This document shows positions 1 through 5,545 of a DNA stretch of 5,545 bases, piece by piece. The DNA comes from Candidatus Zhuqueibacterota bacterium. Its GTDB lineage: Bacteria > Zhuqueibacterota > Zhuqueibacteria > Zhuqueibacterales > Zhuqueibacteraceae. Under the pieces are notes generated by a model that saw nothing but the letters and a program-made list of their open reading frames with translations, did no database searches and was not told the DNA's origin. The translations under genes and the position numbers were made by a program. The stretch's first letter is position 1. Each line of letters opens with the position of its first letter. The stretch covers positions 1 to 5,545 of the forward strand of contig JABWAN010000438.1 in NCBI GenBank assembly GCA_013361015.1, written 5' to 3'.

Positions 1-1
1 G

Positions 2-838
2 ATGAAAAAATGCTTCGACTTCTCTCTGTGCATTTGCCTTTGTTTACTCTCTCGTGCTTTCTCGCAAGAGATGAGCAAGGCCGAACTTGAAAAAGGCGTA
101 AACTTCCTCGCGACCAAAACCTTTTCCGAAGAAGAGAACGCGAAGATTTTAAAACTCTATGAAGGCTTGCGTGTCGCGGACGTTTCGGATGGCATGGACA
201 TGGTGGGCTTGCCGGGCACAGGCTTGGTGGATCCGGCCATACATGCCGATTGGATTGAGAAAGAGAGTCTAACGCATCAAGTGCGTGGGATTGCAGTAAC
301 GGCGCGCTATGTTCCGACGCAGCGCGCGGACCGGCCACAAGCGGGCGAAGACTTCCCAAAATGGGAAGGGAATTTTTACAACACTTATTCGCACGAGGCT
401 TTTGTCAAAGTCATCAAGCCCGGAACCGTCGTTGTCATCGACGACGTGGAGGAGAAAGACATTGGCTCGATCGGCTCTTATAATATTCTGGCGTGGCACA
501 AGCTCGGCGCCGCCGGTGTGGTCACTGATGCCTCAGCGCGCGACACGGATGAAATCGCTTTGGAAAAAGTGCCACTCTACTTGCGCAAGAAGGGACGCGG
601 CATACGCCCCGGTCGAAATGAATTGGAATCGGTGAACCGGCCCGTGGTCATTGGCGGCGTCTTGGTTTGTCCGGGTGATGTGGTCGTGGCGGATGGCGAT
701 GGCGTGATTGTCGTGCCTCGCGCTGTTGCCGCACAAGTCGCCAAATATGCGCATGAGATTTTGTCAAAGGATAAGTCGGCGCGAAAAGATTTGTATGAGA
801 GCTTGGGCCGGCCGTTGGACAAAACCGTCAAACCGTGA
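2..838 (+). CDS. RraA-family protein (HMG/CHA aldolase-like fold) with signal peptide
   Basis: A 278-residue protein. Residues about 1-21 look like a Sec signal peptide (MKK, then a Cys/Leu-rich hydrophobic stretch, then Ala-Phe-Ser before Gln22), so the mature protein is probably exported. The rest matches the RraA / 4-hydroxy-4-methyl-2-oxoglutarate aldolase superfamily, often mislabelled 'dimethylmenaquinone methyltransferase'. Visible marks are VADVSDGMD (58-66), the pattern GAAGVVTDASARD (169-181) and the C-terminal VVADGDGVIVVPR (228-240). In family aldolases the Arg and Asp of the RD pair (here R180, D181) bind the keto acid and the divalent metal. Some family members lack aldolase activity, and RraA itself inhibits RNase E, so the reaction here is unknown. 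Family members are usually cytoplasmic, which makes the signal peptide odd. Only one base precedes the ATG, so the ribosome binding site is not visible and a start further upstream cannot be excluded, although a signal peptide beginning MKK supports this one. Confidence 0.88.
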   Translation: MKKCFDFSLCICLCLLSRAFSQEMSKAELEKGVNFLATKTFSEEENAKILKLYEGLRVADVSDGMDMVGLPGTGLVDPAIHADWIEKESLTHQVRGIAVTARYVPTQRADRPQAGEDFPKWEGNFYNTYSHEAFVKVIKPGTVVVIDDVEEKDIGSIGSYNILAWHKLGAAGVVTDASARDTDEIALEKVPLYLRKKGRGIRPGRNELESVNRPVVIGGVLVCPGDVVVADGDGVIVVPRAVAAQVAKYAHEILSKDKSARKDLYESLGRPLDKTVKP

Positions 839-1031
839 TGAGTGCACGACAGTGCTTCTCGTGAGTCATTTCGGTTGGAAAGAGCAGAATTTTACTCATC
901 TGCACGTTTCAACAAAGATTTCTCGTTGCACTCAAAGGTATGCGCCGGCAACACGAGAGTCATAAACGACGCAGCCAGCCGTGTCGCAATGTTGATGCTC
1001 ACGGAATCGAACGTTGACGAAGGTATGTATC
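839..1031. other. Intergenic stretch with no convincing gene
   Basis: Between the RraA-like gene and the hydrolase remnant I see no credible coding sequence. The short reading frames here have unnatural composition and no recognisable domain. Just past the stop codon, CACGA (845-849) can pair with TCGTG (859-863), flanked by ATGA/TCAT (838-841 and 866-869), giving a weak interrupted hairpin followed by only three T residues. It could be a poor terminator, but I do not call it as one. I found no promoter that I would defend. Confidence 0.5.
1019..1023 (+). promoter_or_regulatory. Possible ribosome binding site (GAAGG) for the truncated hydrolase
   Basis: GAAGG lies 8 bases before the ATG at 1032 and favours that start over the in-frame TTG at 1014. 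This start leaves an unusually long hydrophilic stretch before the hydrophobic export signal, so the site may be fortuitous. The rival start is the ATG at 1099, which would need a frame change. Confidence 0.4.
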
Positions 1032-1415
1032 ATGGAAAGATTATCACTACTCGGTCGCGCAAGCCACCAGCTTGCCTTTGCGTGCAGAGCGGTCGCCAAT
1101 GACACAAACAGCTCAAACAAAACGCTGGTGCTCGCATTTTTCGCGGCAACGCAACTGCTCATCTTTGGGGCTTGCGCACATGACCGTATCGCGCAAAACG
1201 ACGAAGCCCGCTTGCCGAAAGGTTATGCCGAGAGATATTATGAGGGCATGCGCTATGGTTTGTTCGTTCCGCCTTCGTATGATCCAAACCAAAGCTATCC
1301 TTTGATCATTAGCTTGCACGGCAGCACGGACACAGTCTCATGGGATTTGAGCTGGTATCATGATCCGATCCAAACGACTGCCATTGCAATCGAGATACCG
1401 TCGCCTCTTCCGTGA
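1032..1415 (+). pseudogene. Truncated exported alpha/beta-hydrolase (esterase) remnant
   Basis: Reads as 127 residues from the ATG at 1032. A hydrophobic segment (residues about 31-47, TLVLAFFAATQLLIFGA) ends at Cys48, resembling a lipoprotein or Sec signal. Then comes MRYGLFVPPSYDPNQSYPLI followed by the HGSTD segment (73-100), the typical start of CE1/PHB-depolymerase-like or 'predicted peptidase' esterases, where HG (96-97) contributes to the oxyanion hole. Similarity fades after DPIQTT (111-116) and the frame stops at 127. These esterases normally run on for some 150-250 residues with the nucleophile Ser, Asp and His, all absent here, so it cannot be an active hydrolase. The N-terminus is also odd: about 30 residues precede the export signal, whereas the ATG at 1099 would give a normal short signal (MTQTAQTK then TLVLAFF) if the AAAA run at 1119-1122 had one more A. 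Its end is 22 bases before the next gene. I infer a decayed gene, possibly once a polysaccharide esterase of this locus. An assembly join could also explain the loss. Confidence 0.6.
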
Positions 1416-1426
1416 AAATTCCAATC

Positions 1427-1430
1427 GAGG
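1427..1430 (+). promoter_or_regulatory. Ribosome binding site (GAGG) deciding the start at 1438
   Basis: GAGG lies 7 bases before the ATG at 1438, and that ATG opens directly into a signal peptide. The same frame can be opened further upstream at the ATG at 1360, but the extra 26 residues are Arg-rich, overlap the hydrolase remnant and would bury the signal peptide. The start at 1438 is therefore preferred. Confidence 0.75.
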
Positions 1431-1437
1431 TGCTACC

Positions 1438-3603
1438 ATGAAATGCTTCTTCAAATTTATGATGCTCGGACTCATCCTGAGCGCGGCGCAACTCGTGCTG
1501 GCGCAGAACAATCGCGTGAAGTACAACAATCAAAACTTGTTTCTGAACGGCGCCAATCTGGCGTGGATTAATTTCGCGAAGGACATCGGCCCCGACCCGA
1601 CGGCGTTTAATACCTTCGGAGATATTCTGCTGCAGTTGCATGATCACGGCGGGAATGCGCTGCGCTGGTGGCTGCACACGAACGGCATGACGACGCCGGA
1701 ATTCGACAATGCCGGCGTCGTGATAGGCCCCGGCACAGATGCGATTGCAGATTTAAAGCAAGCTCTGGATATCGCGTGGGAAAGAGAAGTCGGCGTCAAA
1801 TTGTGTTTGTGGTCGTTCGATATGCTGCACAAGCAAAATACTGCCACGGTGCGCAGCCGCAACCGCTTGCTGCTTACGGATACGACTTATACACGCGCAT
1901 ATATCAACAATGCGCTCATCCCCATGGTGGATGCGCTGAAAGGCCACCCGGCCATCATTGCATGGGAAATCTTCAATGAGCCGGAGGGCATGAGCAATGA
2001 ATTCGGCTGGACTGAAATTGAGCACGTTTCCATGTTTGACATTCAAAGATTCATCAACCTCTGCGCCGGCGCGATTCATCGTACTGATTCCACCGCGCAA
2101 GTGACGAACGGCGCATGGAGTTTTCTTGCGCTCACGGACATCACTGCGTCCTCGCTGGGCAAAGCCGGCGCTGACCTTGCGCAGTTGAGCGCCGAGGAAA
2201 AAGCGGATATGGAAACTCGCTTCGCGCAAAAGTATCGCATGCAGCTCAGCGCAGAAGAAATCGTGCGCCACTTTCAGCGCGCCGCGGAGCAAGCCAATTT
2301 CAACTACTACACGGATGGCCGTTTATTCGGCGCCGGCGGAGATGTTGACGGCTTTTTGGATTTCTATTCCGTGCATTATTACGATTGGGCGGGCACGATT
2401 CTCTCGCCGTTTCACTATCCCAATAGCCATTGGCAGCTCGATAAAGCACTGGTCGTCGCGGAATTCCACATGAAGAGTACGCTCGGAGTTCGCACCGATA
2501 GTTTGTATGGCAGACTATATCGCACGGGATATGCCGGCGCTCTCAGTTGGTCGTGGACCGATAATCAGGTGACGCAACCCGCGCAGATACTCGCCGGCAT
2601 CCAGTATTTGTGGGACTATCACCGCGCCGATGTTGATGTGAACGGCATCGGCGGAGACTGGCCGCTCGTGAGCATTACCAGCCCGGCAAACGATACCGCG
2701 TTTCCCGACGGTGCAGAAGTTAAGATCGAAGCCACGGCTTCTGACAACGACGGCGCGGTGGTGTTGGTGGAGTTCTTTGCTTCGGACACTTTGAAGATTG
2801 GCGAGGCCAGTGCTGCGCCCTTTACCGTCACCTGGTCGAACATCACGCCCGGCGTTTACACGCTCACTGCCGTCGCGACGGATGACCGCGGGCATAAGCG
2901 AACTTCCAATCGCGTGTCGATCAAAGTTGGCGCACCGCAAACCGTGAGGCTCGAAGCGGAAAATGCCGCTCTGCAAGGCACTCCCGCGATTCGCAATGAG
3001 GCGACGGCGAGCGGCGGGCGTTACGTGACCATGCAACAAACCGGCACGATTACGTGGAATCTGCCCAGTGTGCCCGCAGCCGGAAGCTACCGGGTCGTGT
3101 TCGCGTTCAGGCCGCGCTATGGAAGGAAAGACCAATACCTCAATGTCAACGGCGTGCGCGTCGCCACTGTGACGTTTGACGGCAATCCCGGTTTGTGGCT
3201 GGAGGTAGGGCTGGACGTCAATTTGGTGCAAGGCAACAATGTCATTCAAATGGAGTTGTTTTGGGGCTGGATGGATCTCGATTACATGAGTGTGCCCAGT
3301 GCGATTGTCTCCGCAGTGGCATCGTCCTCGGAGTTGCCCGGCAGTTTTTCTTTGCAGCAGAATTATCCCAACCCCTTCAACCCCGCGACGACCATTCAGT
3401 ATTCACTCGCCAAGCCCGAGCACGTGAAGCTGGCGGTGTATGATCTTCATGGCCGGCAGATTCGCGTCCTCATTAACGAAAAACAAAACGCCGGCGCGCA
3501 TGCGATTTCCTTCGACGGCAGAAATCTCGCGAGTGGCCTTTACTTCTACCGCCTCGAAGCCGGAACGTTTGTCGAGGAAAAACGGATGCTGTTCGTGAAA
3601 TAG
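1438..3603 (+). CDS. Secreted GH5-like glycoside hydrolase (probable beta-mannanase) with Ig-like, CBM6/35-like and T9SS sorting domains
   Basis: A 721-residue secreted enzyme. Domains: signal peptide about 1-22 (cleavage near VLA-QNN); TIM barrel about 25-400; Ig-like domain of the Big_7 kind about 409-497 (opens PLVSITSPAN, ends TDDRGHKRTSNRVSIKV); beta-sandwich carbohydrate-binding module resembling CBM35/CBM6 about 502-620 (opens VRLEAENA, the E-x-E often binding calcium, ends WMDLDYMSVP); T9SS type A sorting domain about 634-721 (QNYPNPFNPATTIQYS, then GLYFYRL). The barrel shows clan GH-A chemistry: acid/base Glu181 in AWEIFNEPEG (175-184) and likely nucleophile Glu342 in VVAEFHMKS, with WSW at 371-373 at the barrel end. 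GNALRWWLHTNG (72-83) recalls GH5-type mannanases. It is predicted to cut internal beta-1,4 links in mannan or glucomannan, an inference strengthened by the GH26 and CE2-type neighbours. The T9SS tail implies crossing the outer membrane to the surface or medium. A helix-rich insert (about 236-287) is unusual. Exact family and substrate remain uncertain; another beta-glycan is possible. Confidence 0.9.
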   Translation: MKCFFKFMMLGLILSAAQLVLAQNNRVKYNNQNLFLNGANLAWINFAKDIGPDPTAFNTFGDILLQLHDHGGNALRWWLHTNGMTTPEFDNAGVVIGPGTDAIADLKQALDIAWEREVGVKLCLWSFDMLHKQNTATVRSRNRLLLTDTTYTRAYINNALIPMVDALKGHPAIIAWEIFNEPEGMSNEFGWTEIEHVSMFDIQRFINLCAGAIHRTDSTAQVTNGAWSFLALTDITASSLGKAGADLAQLSAEEKADMETRFAQKYRMQLSAEEIVRHFQRAAEQANFNYYTDGRLFGAGGDVDGFLDFYSVHYYDWAGTILSPFHYPNSHWQLDKALVVAEFHMKSTLGVRTDSLYGRLYRTGYAGALSWSWTDNQVTQPAQILAGIQYLWDYHRADVDVNGIGGDWPLVSITSPANDTAFPDGAEVKIEATASDNDGAVVLVEFFASDTLKIGEASAAPFTVTWSNITPGVYTLTAVATDDRGHKRTSNRVSIKVGAPQTVRLEAENAALQGTPAIRNEATASGGRYVTMQQTGTITWNLPSVPAAGSYRVVFAFRPRYGRKDQYLNVNGVRVATVTFDGNPGLWLEVGLDVNLVQGNNVIQMELFWGWMDLDYMSVPSAIVSAVASSSELPGSFSLQQNYPNPFNPATTIQYSLAKPEHVKLAVYDLHGRQIRVLINEKQNAGAHAISFDGRNLASGLYFYRLEAGTFVEEKRMLFVK

Positions 3604-3615
3604 GTTCAGTGAAGT

Positions 3616-3640
3616 GCCACGCACCTCCAAAGTGCGTGGC
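3616..3640 (+). terminator. Perfect 9-bp hairpin after the GH5-like gene, possible terminator
   Basis: GCCACGCAC (3616-3624) and GTGCGTGGC (3632-3640) are exact reverse complements separated by a 7-base loop (CTCCAAA), starting 12 bases after the stop codon. The stem is strong and G+C-rich. The bases after it (TCTTTCC) are only a weak T tract, so it is either a poor intrinsic terminator or a hairpin that protects the 3' end of the upstream message. If it terminates, the GH26 and esterase genes need their own promoter within 3641-3722, where I see no clear one. Confidence 0.55.
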
Positions 3641-3722
3641 TCTTTCCGGGCACGCGGTTTTTCTGCTCGCGATGATGACTCAGGTTGATGATGGCGAACT
3701 CTAAAAAGAGAAAGATGACGCT

Positions 3723-4781
3723 ATGAATCTTAAACGAATCGCGTTGCGACTTATGGGAGCGGCTTTGTGTTTCAGTACTTCCTCACTCTATGCTTCCGAC
3801 AGCATTCAACCGATCACACCCAATGCTTCCCCGGAAGCCGCCAGCTTGCTGCAATACCTCTACAACATCTCCGGCAAACAAACGCTGACTGGTCAACATT
3901 GCGTGCCATTGGTCGGCTCGTTGCGTCTCGTCGTTGTGCACCGACAAACGAGACATTACCCCGCGGTGTTCGGGCAGGATTTTGGCTTTGATGCGCCGGG
4001 CAGTTGGGACGGCATCAACTTTCGCCAGCAAATTGTGGATGAAGCGATTCGCCGGCACTCCGAAGGCTTCATCATCACACTGATGTGGCATGCGGTGCGC
4101 CCTATGGATGACGAACCGGTCACGTTTGGCGAGTCGGTGCAGGGCGAGTTGACGGAGGAAGAATGGCAAGAATTGATTACGCCGGGAACGCTGCTCAATG
4201 AGCGCTGGAAATCGCAAGTGGATGTGATCGCATGGCATCTCAAGCAATTGCGCAACGCCAACGTGCCGGTGTTGTGGCGTCCGTATCACGAAATGAACGG
4301 CGCATGGTTTTGGTGGGGAAAAAGGGCCGGCGAAAACGGCTACAAAAAACTATATCGCATGCTCTTCGACCGGCTGGTGCATTTTCACGGACTGAACAAC
4401 TTGATTTGGGTTTTCAACACCAATGAAGTAAAAGAAAACGTGGACGCGCACGACACCTATTTTCCCGGGCATGATGTGGTGGATGTCTTCGCAACCGATG
4501 TGTACACGCAAGGTTTTGATTCGATCAACTATGCGCAGCTTCTTACGCTCGCCGGTAACAAGCCGATCGCGTTGGGTGAAGTCGGCCGCCCGCCGACCGT
4601 GGACATTTTGAAAGCCCAGCCGCGCTGGACTTGGTTCATGAGCTGGGGCGAACCCGAGGCGCTCGGGCAAGATCGCGCGGCCTATCTTTCCCTGTGCGAG
4701 AGCGAGCAAGTTGTGACGCTCGACAAACTGCCATGGGCCAGGTTCGCGCAACCCCAAATTCACTTTCCGATTTTGAAATAG
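3723..4781 (+). CDS. Secreted GH26 endo-beta-1,4-mannanase
   Basis: A 352-residue protein, a normal length for a single-domain GH26 enzyme. Residues 1-24 form a signal peptide (MNLKRIALRL start, Ala-Ser-Asp after the likely cleavage at LYA), and the mature protein is one TIM barrel to the C-terminus. GH26 hallmarks are clear: LTGQH (55-59), YPAVFGQDFGF (79-89), WHAVRP (122-127), acid/base Glu190 in WRPYHEMNGAWFWWG (185-199), and nucleophile Glu286 in PIALGEVGRPP (281-291), with SWGEPE (307-312) near the last strand. GH26 enzymes of this type hydrolyse internal beta-1,4-mannosidic bonds of mannan, galactomannan or glucomannan with retention. There is no carbohydrate-binding module and no T9SS tail, so it is probably periplasmic or exported by another route and may act on oligosaccharides made by the upstream enzyme. 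The start is supported by the signal peptide; the ribosome binding site is weak (GAAAG at 3710-3714). The next gene begins 37 bases after its stop, suggesting co-transcription. Confidence 0.92.
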   Translation: MNLKRIALRLMGAALCFSTSSLYASDSIQPITPNASPEAASLLQYLYNISGKQTLTGQHCVPLVGSLRLVVVHRQTRHYPAVFGQDFGFDAPGSWDGINFRQQIVDEAIRRHSEGFIITLMWHAVRPMDDEPVTFGESVQGELTEEEWQELITPGTLLNERWKSQVDVIAWHLKQLRNANVPVLWRPYHEMNGAWFWWGKRAGENGYKKLYRMLFDRLVHFHGLNNLIWVFNTNEVKENVDAHDTYFPGHDVVDVFATDVYTQGFDSINYAQLLTLAGNKPIALGEVGRPPTVDILKAQPRWTWFMSWGEPEALGQDRAAYLSLCESEQVVTLDKLPWARFAQPQIHFPILK

Positions 4782-4805
4782 CAAGTCATTGCCAATGACC
4801 CAAGC

Positions 4806-4811
4806 AAAAGG
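4806..4811 (+). promoter_or_regulatory. Ribosome binding site (AAAAGG) deciding the start at 4819
   Basis: AAAAGG lies 7 bases before the ATG at 4819. An in-frame ATG at 4795 would add eight residues (MTQAKGPT) but has no purine-rich site in front of it and would lengthen the signal peptide unnecessarily. The start at 4819 is preferred. Confidence 0.6.
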
Positions 4812-4818
4812 CCCAACT

Positions 4819-5545
4819 ATGCCATTGTGCTTACAATACGCGTTCGTGATTTTGCTTCTGCTCCTCGGACAGCAGAATTTGCTTTTTGCGGCCAATTTCA
4901 TTTCCGCCCATAATCCGCACGTGCAGTATTTCGGAAGATGGGATCTGAGCGATTCGCTCCATCCGAAGCATTCGTGGCCGGGGGTTGCGCTCTATGCCGA
5001 ATTTAGCGGCACAAGCCTCGGGGTGCGCATGGCCGATGACGGCAATTACTACAACGTTTATATTGATGGCGAATTTCATAGCATCTTTCACGGCAATCGG
5101 CCCGAGGAAGCGGACTATGTGATTGCCGAGAGTTTGCAACCGGGGCGGCATACCTTCTTGCTCACGAAACGAAATTGTGCGCAGAACAAAATTTATACTT
5201 TCTCCGGACTCATTCTGGATGAGGGCGCGGAGCTTTTGCCCCCAGCTCGTCGCGCGAGGGCGAAAAAAATCGAATTCATCGGAGATTCGTTTACGGTCGC
5301 GGAAGGGAATGAAGCGACGGTGTTGCAAATGCCCTGGCTGGAAACTTTTCCGGTAACAAACATTGACAAAGGATTCGCCCCCCTCATCGCTGCGCATTTC
5401 AATGCGCAATACCACATCACGGCCCGTTCCGGCATCGGCATGGTCACCGATTGGTCCGGCGACCGTACGCTGAATATGCCCGATCGCTTCGATCGCGCAT
5501 TGATGGATGCTCCCGAGCCCAAATGGAATTTTCAGCAATGGCTAC
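4819..5545 (+). CDS. Secreted CE2-type carbohydrate esterase (SGNH/GDSL hydrolase), 3' end outside window
   Basis: An open frame of 242 codons running off the window edge. Residues 1-24 are a signal peptide (long Leu-rich core, LLFA before Ala-Asn). Residues about 28-140 form a beta-rich N-terminal domain (YFGRWDLSD, GVALYAEFSG, NYYNVYIDG) as in the jelly-roll of CE2 acetyl esterases. The SGNH hydrolase domain starts at about 149: IEFIGDSFTVAEGN (151-164) carries the GDS block with likely nucleophile Ser157, and ARSGIGMVTDWSG (202-214) holds the block II glycine for the oxyanion hole, in the GxGxV context typical of CE2. The Asn block and the catalytic His lie beyond the window. CE2 enzymes remove O-acetyl groups from xylan, mannan or glucomannan; behind a GH26 mannanase, acetylated mannan is the likeliest substrate (inference). 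It is closely spaced with the GH26 gene, probably one operon. Any C-terminal sorting tail cannot be seen. Confidence 0.85.
   Translation, partial: MPLCLQYAFVILLLLLGQQNLLFAANFISAHNPHVQYFGRWDLSDSLHPKHSWPGVALYAEFSGTSLGVRMADDGNYYNVYIDGEFHSIFHGNRPEEADYVIAESLQPGRHTFLLTKRNCAQNKIYTFSGLILDEGAELLPPARRARAKKIEFIGDSFTVAEGNEATVLQMPWLETFPVTNIDKGFAPLIAAHFNAQYHITARSGIGMVTDWSGDRTLNMPDRFDRALMDAPEPKWNFQQWL

Noticed and set aside
838..871. Interrupted hairpin after the RraA-like gene
   Set aside because: Only five plus four base pairs with an asymmetric internal loop and just three T residues behind it, too weak to call a terminator.
932..1162. Minus-strand frame and possible repeat-derived sequence in the region around 1045-1100
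   Set aside because: The translation looked vaguely like low-quality hypothetical proteins, but no domain, inverted repeat or second copy is visible in the window, so nothing can be supported.
1360..1437. N-terminal extension of the GH5-like gene to the upstream ATG
   Set aside because: The extra residues are Arg-rich, overlap the hydrolase remnant and precede a proper signal peptide; the ATG at 1438 has GAGG at the right distance.
1753..2292. Minus-strand open frame of 179 codons opposite the GH5-like barrel
   Set aside because: It is a shadow of the barrel, which carries both catalytic Glu residues on the + strand; the minus translation is Arg/His/Cys-rich and unlike a real protein.
2515..3249. 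Minus-strand open frame of 244 codons opposite the Ig-like and CBM region
   Set aside because: It lies wholly inside the well-supported glycoside hydrolase gene and has no recognisable domain or plausible start context.
4831..5538. Long minus-strand open frame of 235 codons opposite the CE2-type esterase
   Set aside because: The + strand frame has a signal peptide, a GDS block and clear domain structure. The minus frame shows no recognisable motif and is a shadow of G+C-rich codon usage.

Overview
The window suggests a bacterium of moderate to high G+C content with a type IX secretion system (T9SS). The evidence is the C-terminal tail of the large glycoside hydrolase, which carries the 'QNYPNPFNPATTI' signature of T9SS type A sorting domains. 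This signature is typical of Bacteroidota and of related or candidate phyla such as Ignavibacteria, Calditrichota and KSB1. The wording of the tail and the base composition lean towards the KSB1/Calditrichota type, but the window has no marker gene that settles it. All real genes are on the + strand.

Layout. Positions 2-838 encode an RraA-family protein (HMG/CHA-aldolase-like fold) with an apparent signal peptide. About 190 bases with no convincing gene follow. Positions 1032-1415 hold the 5' remnant of an exported alpha/beta-hydrolase (esterase), cut off just after its oxyanion-hole HG motif. Positions 1438-3603 encode a 721-residue secreted multidomain glycoside hydrolase: signal peptide, GH5-like TIM barrel, Ig-like domain, CBM6/35-like domain, T9SS tail. 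A perfect 9-bp hairpin lies behind it at 3616-3640. Positions 3723-4781 encode a secreted GH26 beta-mannanase. From 4819 to the window edge runs the N-terminal part of a secreted carbohydrate esterase of the CE2 type (jelly-roll plus SGNH hydrolase), cut off by the window end.

How the genes fit together. The GH5-like enzyme, the GH26 enzyme and the CE2-type esterase form a compact locus best read as degrading acetylated mannan or glucomannan. Two clan GH-A enzymes would cut the backbone and the esterase would remove acetyl groups that block them. Only the GH5-like enzyme visibly carries a T9SS tail, so it is probably placed at the cell surface or released, while the GH26 enzyme probably stays in the periplasm or is exported another way. 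The truncated hydrolase may be the relic of a further esterase. The RraA-like protein may be an unrelated neighbour or may act on a keto-acid product; the sequence does not decide this.
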